From contig NZ_VSLD01000001.1 of NCBI RefSeq assembly GCF_008107445.1, positions 310,001 through 374,000 of the forward strand: DNA of 64,000 nt, written 5' to 3'. The notes under the pieces are model-generated. The model did not search any database. It had not been told where the DNA came from and saw nothing but the letters and a program-made list of their open reading frames with translations. The position numbers and the translations under genes were made by a program. This document shows positions 45,191-52,863 of this stretch, piece by piece; positions within the stretch are counted from its first letter, which is position 1, and the number at the start of each line of letters is the position of its first letter. Source of the stretch: Arthrobacter echini. GTDB lineage: Bacteria > Actinomycetota > Actinomycetes > Actinomycetales > Micrococcaceae.

Positions 45191-45961
45191 TCAGGCTGGA
45201 TCGGCGGGGGCTGCCACCTCGGGCTGGGGATCCGAGAGCGTCTTCGGGACCGTATCCGCGAACTGCGGGAGGCCGTTCAGGTACTCCACCACCGAGTCCG
45301 TGGACTCCACGTCACCGAACTTGTTGTCGATGTCGTAGAGATTCCACTGCACCACCCCCGGGACGCGGTCGCCGATGGTCTCCCTGGGGATGATCGGGCG
45401 GAAACCCTTCGCGATCGCGTCCTCGACGGTATGGCGCACGCAGCCAGCTGCTGTCGCGCCGGTAACGATCAGGGTGTCGATACGGTTGGAGGTCAGGAAG
45501 AGCTCGAGGTTCGTCCCCGGGAACGCCGACGCGCGATTCTTCTCGATCACGACCTCGCCCTCTGCGGGCGCGATCCGGTCGTCGATCTGCGCCCAGTACG
45601 AGCCCGCCGGAAGGGTTTCCGTGGGGATCTTCGAGTACCAGAGCCCCATGTCGTTGGTACCGGAGCTGGCATCACGGTTCTTGTACACATTGGTGGTGTA
45701 GAAGACCGGGACCCCCTTGGCGCGCGCAGCTTCGTTGATCCGCTGCACATTCGGGATGATCTCCTCCATGCCCGGGCAACTGAACGGGTGGCCCGGGCGG
45801 GTCCAGGCGTTCGCGAGATCGATGTGGATGACGGCCGGGCGGTTGCCGTAGCCGATCCGGCGCTTGAAGCCGCGCTCGTTGTAGATCCCCGCGCCGGCTT
45901 CGAAAGCCTCCTCCAGCACTGCTGCAAGACGGGCTTCGATGTCACTGGACGTGTTTGTCAT
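45191..45961 (-). CDS. N-carbamoylsarcosine amidohydrolase
   Basis: This 256-residue cysteine hydrolase converts N-carbamoylsarcosine to sarcosine, carbon dioxide and ammonia. It matches the characterised Arthrobacter enzyme closely throughout (DIEARLAAVLEEAFEAG, NERGFKRRIGYGNRPAVIHI, QWNLYDIDNKFGDVESTDSV). The catalytic triad is intact: D48 in HIDLANAW, K141 in VIEKNRASAF and C174 in TGATAAGCVRHT. The ATG giving MTNTSSDIEA follows GGAGAAG; an in-frame GTG four codons upstream would bury that site. It is divergent from the hydantoinase that makes its substrate. This is the firmest functional call of the island. Confidence 0.95.
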   Translation of the reverse strand: MTNTSSDIEARLAAVLEEAFEAGAGIYNERGFKRRIGYGNRPAVIHIDLANAWTRPGHPFSCPGMEEIIPNVQRINEAARAKGVPVFYTTNVYKNRDASSGTNDMGLWYSKIPTETLPAGSYWAQIDDRIAPAEGEVVIEKNRASAFPGTNLELFLTSNRIDTLIVTGATAAGCVRHTVEDAIAKGFRPIIPRETIGDRVPGVVQWNLYDIDNKFGDVESTDSVVEYLNGLPQFADTVPKTLSDPQPEVAAPADPA

Positions 45962-45988
45962 GGTCTTCTCCACTTCGAGGTTCAGAGG

Positions 45989-46189
45989 GTTGCTACACGA
46001 GCAACTAGGTTGCTGTGGGAAGTACTATAGCCTACGGGTCGGTCCGGCACCAGATACTGCCGGGGCCCGCAGAACGAATCGCGCGGGGACTGCAGCCTGG
46101 GCGGGAGATCGGGTCGCCGGAAGATCGAGGAGATACCGTCCGAGCATTGCAAGTTGCTCTATAAAGAACTAGATTGCACGCTAAGCAAC
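45989..46189. promoter_or_regulatory. Divergent amidase/hydantoinase control region with GTTGCT...AGCAAC sites
   Basis: The 375-base gap holds no gene. A near-perfect site GTTGCT-ACACG-AGCAAC (45989-46005) sits 28 bases before the amidase ATG, followed by another GGTTGCT. A second pair, GTTGCT at 46153 and AGCAAC at 46184, encloses TTGC-ACGCTAA-GCAA. The sites bracket AT-rich promoter-like DNA (AGTACTATAGCC and CTATAAAGAACTAG). An IclR-type or other dimeric regulator acting on both operons is plausible. Confidence 0.55.
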
Positions 46190-46336
46190 CTCAGTGATCT
46201 GCATTACACAGACTGACGGAGCGGGGACCGGCCCATCGGACGCGTTCCTCTCCGTGGCAGGGTCAGGAAGCACTGGCCCCACGGTCTTACTTCACCCTCG
46301 ACCTTCCCAGGTAGTCCCCTCTCGAAAGGATCCATC

Positions 46337-49300
46337 ATGAAGCGCATAGGAGTCGACGTCGGCGGCACATTCACCGATGTGTACTACTCGGACGACGAGC
46401 AGCGCATCGCCGTCGTGGAGAAGGTACCCTCCACCCCGCACGATCCCGCAGAGGGAGTGATCAACGGCCTGAAGATGCTCAGCGAGAAGGCCGGGGTGTC
46501 CCTGTCGGAGATCGATCAGCTCGTCCACGGCACCACCGTGGCGACCAACACGGCGCTGACCCACACCGGCGCCGAGGTCGGCATGATCACGACCGAGGGC
46601 TTCCGGGACATCCTGCACATCGCCAGGCACAAGAAGCCTTTCAACTTCTCCCTGCAGCAGTCCATGCCCTGGCAGACCAAACCCCTCATCAAGCGCCGTC
46701 ACCGCCTGACGGTCAAGGAGCGCATCACGGCACCCAATGGTGACGTGTTGGTCGCTCTGGACGAAGACGAGGTCCGGGACCGGGTGCGCGAGCTGAAGAG
46801 TGCCGGGGTCGAAGCCATCGCGGTCTGCCTGCTGCATTCCTACCTGAACCCGGAGCATGAGAAGCGCATCGGCGAGATCGTCACCGAGGAGTTCCCGGAG
46901 GCCTTCCTCTCCCTCTCGCACGACATCGTCCCGCTCTACCGTGAGTACGAGCGGTTCTCCACCACCGCCCTGAACGCCTACGTGGGCCCCCGGGTCTCCC
47001 GCTACCTGAACCGGCTGCAGGACCAGGCGGAAGGTCTCGGCTATAAGCGCGAGATTCTTCTGATGCAGTCCTCGGGCGGAATGGTTCCCATCAAGGAGGC
47101 CGCAAAACGGCCTGTCACCCTCATGCTGTCCGGGCCCGTCGGCGGCTTGATCGGTGGCATCTGGGCAGGGCGGCAATCCGGCTTCAAGAACGTGGTCACC
47201 CTCGACATCGGCGGAACCTCGGCCGACATCGGCGTGGCCTACCAGGGCGAGCTGCGCATGCGCCACCTCCTGGACACCAAGATCGGCGATCACCAGGCCA
47301 TGGTTCCCATGGTGGACATCGACACCATCGGCGCGGGCGGCGGTTCGATCGCCTACGTCGACGCAGGTGGAGTCTTCCGCGTGGGCCCGCAGTCCGCCGG
47401 AGCGGATCCCGGTCCGGTCTGCTACGGCCGCGGCGGCACAGATCCGACGTCGACCGACGCCCAGGTGCTCCTGGGACGGATGCGTCCCGACCGTGTGCTG
47501 GCAGGGTCCGGGATGGATCTGGATCTCGACGGCGCGCGGAAGTGTATGCAGGGACTCGCCGACAAGCTCGGCATGTCCGTGGAGGAGGCCGCCCTCGGAG
47601 CACTTCAGATTCAGAAGTTCGGCATGACGCAGGCCATCGAACAGAACTCGGTACGCCGCGGGTACGATCCGCGGGACTTCACGCTGGTGGCCGCCGGCGG
47701 CGCAGGTGCTCTGTTCGCCTGTGAGATCGCCGCCGAGCTGGAAGTGCCGCAAGTGCTCGTCCCGGCCCACCCGGGCATCATGGCCGCGACCGGCCTGCTG
47801 GCGACGGACGAGCAGTACGAGTTCGTCGCGACCAATCGCTTCAAGTTCCGCGAGGCCGACCCGTCCGCGATCCAGGCTTCCTTCGAACGCCTCGAGCGGG
47901 AGGCCACGGCCCAGCTCGACGCCGAGGAGGTCCCGCTCGATCGCCGCAAGCTGGATTGGCTGGCCGATGCCCGTTACGAGGGGCAGGGCTACGAGATCCG
48001 CTTCGACGTGCCTGAGGGCCCGGTGGACCAGGACTGGATGACCACGGCCGAGGCCGCCTTCCACGACGCCCACTTCGAGGAGTACGGTCACCGCTTCAAG
48101 GACGGCACTGTGGAAGTCATCAATATCCGGGTGGAGGCGAGCGCCATCATGGACGAGCTTCCGAGCCCGATCGCCAAGCACTCGGGCAACCTCGACGACG
48201 CACTCGTGGAGACGCGCCCCGTGACCTTCACCCAGGATGGCAAACCCGCCACTCTGGACACCGGCTTCTACGACCGGGACCGCATGGGTGTCGGAACCGA
48301 CTTCGCCGGTCCCGCCGTCATCGAGCAGTACGACGCCACCGTCGTCGTTCCGCCGGGCTTCTCGGGCACCGTGGACGGCGCAGGTAATCTCGTCATCACG
48401 TGCCCGGCCGTAACCGAAACCGTGGAGAAGCTGGCGACTCCGATCCTCATGCGTGTCATCGGGGGCGCGCTCAATTCCGCGGCCAAGGAGATGGCCTCGG
48501 TGCTGTTCCGGATGGCTTACTCCTCCATCATCCGGGAATCCGAGGATCTGGGCGCGGGACTGTTCGACAAGGACGGCAACGTGCTGGCCGAATCGGACTC
48601 CACCCCGATGTTCATGGGCTCGATGCCGAAGATCGTCAAGGGCGTCATGTCGGTGCTGGGTGACGACATCCACGAGGGCGACGTCATCCTGCACAACGAC
48701 CCGTACCTCGGTGCAACGCACTCCCCGGACGTGGCGATCATCGAGCCGATCTTCCACGACGGGGAACTCGTCGGCTTCGCCGGAGCGTCCGGTCAGCTGA
48801 TCGACAACGGCGGAGCCTTTTCCGGGCTCATGGTGGATATCCAGGACATCCAGTCGGAAGGCACTATCTTCCGAGCCATCAAGGTCTACGAGAAGGGGGT
48901 CCGCCAGGAGTCCCTGATCCGGCACATCCTCAACAACAGCCGAACACCGACCTCGAATGAGGGCGATTTCCAGGCGATGATCGCAGCGTGCGAGCTCGCC
49001 AAGTCCCGGTACATCGCGCTCATCGAGCGCTACGGTTTTGCAGCGGTCCGGGATGCCGGCCAGAACTGGATCGACTACTCGGAGCGCATGCTGCGCCAGG
49101 AGATCGCCAAGATCCCGGACGGGGTGTACGAGACCGAGGTCGGCTACCTGGACGACGACGGACGCAATTACGGGAAGAAGCTGCCGATCGTCGTGAAGGT
49201 GATCATCGAGGGCGACGAGATCACGTACGACCTCACCGGATCCTCCGAACAGGTGCCCACTGCCTACAACTGCGCATTCGAGGGAACCACGGTCTCGGCG

Positions 49301-50203
49301 TTCACTTTCATCACAAGGATGATGTTCCTGGACGAGGTTGCCTTCCCGGTGTTCGTGCCCCAGAACGAGGGCATGCTCAAGCCCCTGAAGGTGATCGCGC
49401 CGGAGGGCACGATCTTCAATCCGACGTATCCGGCCGCAACATTCTCCCGGTTCTCCCAGGTGCAGCGGGCTGTGGATCTGGCCCTCAGGGCGTTGGCCCC
49501 GGTCATCCCCGATCGGGTCACTGCCGGTAACTCCGCGCACATCCACTTCGTCTCGTACTCGGGCTGGGACGAGAAAGCCGGAGAGTACTGGGTGTATCTG
49601 GAGGTCAACGAGGGCTCCTACGGTGCGCGATCGAAGTCCGACGGGCCCGATTCCGTGGACAACCTCATCGCTAATACGCGCAACAACCCCATCGAGGAAC
49701 TCGAATGGCGCTTCCCGATGCGGACCGACCGCTATGAACTCCGTGACGAACCTGCCGCCGCAGGCGAGTTCCGCGGCGGCATCGGTATCGTCCGGGAGAA
49801 CACCTTCCTGGTGGACACAGCGGTCACGTGCGAGGGTGAACGTCATGAGTCCGATGTCCCGTGGGGTGCGTTCGAGGGACATGAGGGCTTGAACGCCTCC
49901 CTCATCAAGAACCCTGGCCGGGAGGGAGAGGAGTCGTGGCCGTCCAAGGTCACCGGCTGGCAGCTCAAGGCCGGCGACTCGCTGCAGATCACGGTGCCCA
50001 GTGGTGGTGGCTTCGGGCATCCGACCCGCCGCGACCCCCAGCAGGTCCTCGAGGACGTCCTGGACGGGTTCACCACCATCGACGCCGCTGAGCGCGACTA
50101 CGGCGTCGTGCTGGTCGAGGAAGCAGACCGCATGCGGCTGGATGCGGAAGGAACGATCGCACTCCGGGAGCGGATGAACTCCCGGACCGTCCTGACCCCG
50201 TAG
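46337..50203 (+). CDS. Fused HyuA-HyuB ATP-dependent hydantoinase (probable N-methylhydantoinase)
   Basis: This 1288-residue protein joins both subunits of the hydantoinase/5-oxoprolinase family. The HyuA-like part (about residues 1-690) has the ATPase start KRIGVDVGGTFTDVYYSDDE, HGTTVATNTALT, MLSGPVGGLIGGIWAG and VVTLDIGGTSADIGVAY. The HyuB-like part (about 700-1270) has LNSAAKEMASVLFRMAYSSI, AESDSTPMFMGSMPKI, HNDPYLGATHSPDVAI and PSGGGFGHPTRRDPQ. These enzymes open hydantoin, N-methylhydantoin or 5-oxoproline rings with ATP. Next to N-carbamoylsarcosine amidase, N-methylhydantoin is the obvious substrate. 5-oxoprolinases are also fused at this length, so the family alone does not decide. 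CGAAAGGA is the ribosome-binding site. Confidence 0.92.
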   Translation: MKRIGVDVGGTFTDVYYSDDEQRIAVVEKVPSTPHDPAEGVINGLKMLSEKAGVSLSEIDQLVHGTTVATNTALTHTGAEVGMITTEGFRDILHIARHKKPFNFSLQQSMPWQTKPLIKRRHRLTVKERITAPNGDVLVALDEDEVRDRVRELKSAGVEAIAVCLLHSYLNPEHEKRIGEIVTEEFPEAFLSLSHDIVPLYREYERFSTTALNAYVGPRVSRYLNRLQDQAEGLGYKREILLMQSSGGMVPIKEAAKRPVTLMLSGPVGGLIGGIWAGRQSGFKNVVTLDIGGTSADIGVAYQGELRMRHLLDTKIGDHQAMVPMVDIDTIGAGGGSIAYVDAGGVFRVGPQSAGADPGPVCYGRGGTDPTSTDAQVLLGRMRPDRVLAGSGMDLDLDGARKCMQGLADKLGMSVEEAALGALQIQKFGMTQAIEQNSVRRGYDPRDFTLVAAGGAGALFACEIAAELEVPQVLVPAHPGIMAATGLLATDEQYEFVATNRFKFREADPSAIQASFERLEREATAQLDAEEVPLDRRKLDWLADARYEGQGYEIRFDVPEGPVDQDWMTTAEAAFHDAHFEEYGHRFKDGTVEVINIRVEASAIMDELPSPIAKHSGNLDDALVETRPVTFTQDGKPATLDTGFYDRDRMGVGTDFAGPAVIEQYDATVVVPPGFSGTVDGAGNLVITCPAVTETVEKLATPILMRVIGGALNSAAKEMASVLFRMAYSSIIRESEDLGAGLFDKDGNVLAESDSTPMFMGSMPKIVKGVMSVLGDDIHEGDVILHNDPYLGATHSPDVAIIEPIFHDGELVGFAGASGQLIDNGGAFSGLMVDIQDIQSEGTIFRAIKVYEKGVRQESLIRHILNNSRTPTSNEGDFQAMIAACELAKSRYIALIERYGFAAVRDAGQNWIDYSERMLRQEIAKIPDGVYETEVGYLDDDGRNYGKKLPIVVKVIIEGDEITYDLTGSSEQVPTAYNCAFEGTTVSAFTFITRMMFLDEVAFPVFVPQNEGMLKPLKVIAPEGTIFNPTYPAATFSRFSQVQRAVDLALRALAPVIPDRVTAGNSAHIHFVSYSGWDEKAGEYWVYLEVNEGSYGARSKSDGPDSVDNLIANTRNNPIEELEWRFPMRTDRYELRDEPAAAGEFRGGIGIVRENTFLVDTAVTCEGERHESDVPWGAFEGHEGLNASLIKNPGREGEESWPSKVTGWQLKAGDSLQITVPSGGGFGHPTRRDPQQVLEDVLDGFTTIDAAERDYGVVLVEEADRMRLDAEGTIALRERMNSRTVLTP

Positions 50204-50222
50204 GTCAATCACGCAGTAATGA

Positions 50223-50264
50223 GGTCGTCCCGGGAGAAGAGGTGAACGTGCTCCCGGGACGACC
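50223..50264. terminator. Fourteen-base-pair hairpin between hydantoinase and MFS transporter
   Basis: GGTCGTCCCGGGAG pairs exactly with CTCCCGGGACGACC around a fourteen-base loop. It starts 20 bases after the hydantoinase stop and ends 42 bases before the transporter ATG. It may trim transporter expression rather than end the transcript completely, because the two genes clearly belong together. Confidence 0.6.
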
Positions 50265-50305
50265 GTCGCTGTACCTACCCGCATTCCGCTGACAAGGAAC
50301 CCGCT

Positions 50306-51673
50306 ATGGATATCACTCAGCAAGCGCAAGCCACCACTACCCAGGTCACTCCGAAAGACGTACGCATCGCGACCTGGATCTGCTTCTTCGCCTGGACCTT
50401 CGCGGTCTACGATTTCGTGCTCTTCGGCAATCTCCTCCCCGTCCTCGCGGATGACTTCGGCTGGACCGGGGCCCAGTCCACCCAGGTCAACACCTGGGTC
50501 ACCGCTGGGACGGCTCTCGTAGCCTTCGCCATCGGGCCCATCGCGGATCGCATCGGTCGGCGGAAGGGAATCCTCCTGGCGGTGACCGGGGCTGCCGTGG
50601 CGTCGGTGCTCACCGCGACGACCGGACTGGTCATAGGCCTGGCGGCGGGGGTGGGCGTCGTCTTCCTGATCCTCGTCCGGTCCCTGGCCGGGCTCGGCTA
50701 CGCGGAGCAGGCCATCAACGCCGCCTACCTGAACGAGATGTTCGCCCACAGCTACACCGATCCGGCGAAGGCGCGGCGACGCGGTTTCATCTACTCGCTC
50801 GTCCAGTCCGGCTGGCCCATCGGTTCCGTGCTCGCCGCGGCATCCGTCTATCTCCTGTTCCCCATCGGCGGCTGGCCGCTCTGTTTCGTCATCGCGGCCG
50901 TTCCTGCAGTCTTCATCGTCATCGCGGGGCGCTGGCTCAAGGAGAGCCCGCAGTTCACCACGCGGCGCCGGATCGAGGAACTGGTCAAGGCGGACCGCCA
51001 GACGGAGGCGAAGGAACTGGCCTCGGCAAGTGGGATAGACATGACCAACCAGTCCACTCCACTGGTGGCGGTGTTCCAGGGCGAGTCGCTGCGCTCCACC
51101 CTGGTGATCGGCACCTCGTTCATGCTGAACTGGATCGGGGTCCTGGCTTTCGCGATCCTCGGCACGTCCCTGCTGACGGCCGTCGATGGCAAGAACATCA
51201 CCTTCAACAGCGCACTGGCCATTCTGGTCATCTCCAACGCCACAGCCTTCGCGGGTTATCTCTTCCATGGCTGGCTCGGCGACCGGATCGGGCGTCGGAA
51301 CACCATCGGGATCGCCTGGATCCTCAGCAGCGTGGCCTTCTTCGGAATGCTTCAGGCTCCCGACGGGAACTTCGCCGTCATCGTCGCGCTCTACAGTGCC
51401 GGCCTGTTCTTCCTCATCGGACCGTTCTCCGCCCTCTTGTTCTTCACCGGCGAGAGCTTTCCCGTTCACACCAGGGCCACCGGAGGCGCGCTGATCAACG
51501 CCTCGGGTCAGGTCGGCGCCATCATCGGTGGCCTCCTCATCACCATGACGCTCTCCTCGGGCGGCACCTGGACGGAGGCCGGCCTCTGGTGGGGCTGCCT
51601 GCCCATCCTCGCGTCAGGGCTGCTCGTCTTCGCTGCTCGTAAGAGGGACCCCCGCGTCATCCGAACGGGCTGA
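50306..51673 (+). CDS. MFS transporter, probable importer of creatinine or N-methylhydantoin
   Basis: This 455-residue twelve-helix permease is of the metabolite:H+ symporter type. Features are WTFAVYDFVLFGNLLPVLAD at helix 1, motif A GPIADRIGRRKGILLAV, FLILVRSLAGLGYAEQAINA and a second motif GWLGDRIGRRNTIG. Proton-coupled uptake of small organic solutes is typical. It follows the hydantoinase on the same strand and is the last gene of the island, so it probably brings in the pathway substrate. No experimental analogue is known to me. Confidence 0.87.
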   Translation: MDITQQAQATTTQVTPKDVRIATWICFFAWTFAVYDFVLFGNLLPVLADDFGWTGAQSTQVNTWVTAGTALVAFAIGPIADRIGRRKGILLAVTGAAVASVLTATTGLVIGLAAGVGVVFLILVRSLAGLGYAEQAINAAYLNEMFAHSYTDPAKARRRGFIYSLVQSGWPIGSVLAAASVYLLFPIGGWPLCFVIAAVPAVFIVIAGRWLKESPQFTTRRRIEELVKADRQTEAKELASASGIDMTNQSTPLVAVFQGESLRSTLVIGTSFMLNWIGVLAFAILGTSLLTAVDGKNITFNSALAILVISNATAFAGYLFHGWLGDRIGRRNTIGIAWILSSVAFFGMLQAPDGNFAVIVALYSAGLFFLIGPFSALLFFTGESFPVHTRATGGALINASGQVGAIIGGLLITMTLSSGGTWTEAGLWWGCLPILASGLLVFAARKRDPRVIRTG

Positions 51674-51741
51674 GAGACGAACAAAGGGGAGCCGCGACCG
51701 GCGAACCCATCGGGAGTCTCCCCGACCGGACACGAGCCCCA

Positions 51742-51780
51742 TGCAAAAGCCCCGCGGTGTGGCACCGCGGGGCCTTTGCA
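51742..51780. terminator. Strong bidirectional terminator between the island and ccsB
   Basis: GCCCCGCGGTG-TGG-CACCGCGGGGC forms an eleven-base-pair stem with a three-base loop. A-run and T-run flanks (GCAAAA and CTTTGC) extend the pairing. It separates convergent transcription of the MFS gene and the cytochrome c maturation operon. Confidence 0.88.
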
Positions 51781-51828
51781 CGTTGGTCAGCAATCAATGA
51801 CGCTGCATCGGGGCCGGACCGTGCCGGA

Positions 51829-52863
51829 CTAGACCCCGGCGTAGCTGTGCAGACCCGAGAAGTAGATGTTGACGATGGTGAAATTGAAGACGATGCAGAG
51901 GTAGCCGACGATCGACAACCACGCAGCGCGTGTTCCGGTCCAGCCCCGCGTGGCGCGGGCGTGCAGATACCCGGCGTAGACGGTCCAGATCACGAAGGAC
52001 CAGACCTCCTTGGTGTCCCAGCCCCAGTAGCGTCCCCAGGCCTGCTCGGCCCAGATGGCGCCCGCCATGACCGTGAAGGTCCAGCCCACGAATGCGATGG
52101 CATTGAGCCGGTAGGAGAGATTCTCGAGGCTCAGCGCCGAGGGTACGAGACGAAGGAACTTCGCGGTGTCGGCCTTGCCCGCCAGCAGCTTGGCCTCGCG
52201 GGAGGTCTGCAGCAACTGCAGCACCGACATCGCGAAGGTGATGGTGAAGAGCGCCGAGGACGCCACAGCGATGGACACGTGCACGATCAGCCAGTAGCTC
52301 TGCAGTGCCGGGATCAGCCGCGAGACCGGTGTGGGGAAGCCGACGGTCGCGGCACACAGCATGACGACCACGAGCCCCACCACGAAGGACCCGACGAAGC
52401 GCAGGTCCTTGCGGGTGAGGGTGATGAGGAAGATCACCGACACCAGCAGCGCGCCGGTGGTGCAGAACTCGTACATGTTGCCCCACGGCACGCGGTGCGC
52501 CGCGAAAGCACGGCTGACCACCGCCGCGCCGTGGATGACGGCGGCCAGCACGGTCAGAGCGACGGCGATGCGGGCGGTTCCGCGCCTGGCACCCGAACCG
52601 TAGTCCATGGAGTCATCGGCCGTGACCGGCGCCTGGGGTGCCTCGGCAACCGTCGACCCTCCGCCACCGGCGCCCACGCTGGCGAGGGATCGCGTGGTCG
52701 CCGCCTGCTCGCTCGCGAGGCGCGCCTCGACGGCGTTGATGGTGGTGCTCGACCTCACGAGATCGAGGACGAAGAAGATGAAAGCCACCACATAGGCGAT
52801 GGAGGCGAGCAACATCAACAGCTCGCTGGCCTGCCCGAGCTCGGCGTTGACTGGTAGTGGCAT
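51829..52863 (-). CDS. ccsB: Cytochrome c biogenesis protein CcsB/ResC
   Basis: This 344-residue haem-handling membrane protein of system II has the tryptophan-rich WWD signature (EQAWGRYWGWDTKEVWSF), PWGNMYEFCTTGALLV and seven or eight helices. With ResB it delivers haem to apocytochrome c outside the membrane. It is the last gene of the resA-ccdA-resB-ccsB run and touches resB. A cytoplasmic loop of about 60 residues (RSSTTINAVEARLASEQAAT) near the N-terminus is usual for actinobacteria. Confidence 0.95.
   Translation of the reverse strand: MPLPVNAELGQASELLMLLASIAYVVAFIFFVLDLVRSSTTINAVEARLASEQAATTRSLASVGAGGGGSTVAEAPQAPVTADDSMDYGSGARRGTARIAVALTVLAAVIHGAAVVSRAFAAHRVPWGNMYEFCTTGALLVSVIFLITLTRKDLRFVGSFVVGLVVVMLCAATVGFPTPVSRLIPALQSYWLIVHVSIAVASSALFTITFAMSVLQLLQTSREAKLLAGKADTAKFLRLVPSALSLENLSYRLNAIAFVGWTFTVMAGAIWAEQAWGRYWGWDTKEVWSFVIWTVYAGYLHARATRGWTGTRAAWLSIVGYLCIVFNFTIVNIYFSGLHSYAGV

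Noticed and set aside
46292..51469. Very long minus-strand open frame opposite the hydantoinase and MFS genes
   Set aside because: It is the antisense shadow of two well-supported genes. High GC removes stops, and the translation is Asp/Gly/Arg-rich with no domain.
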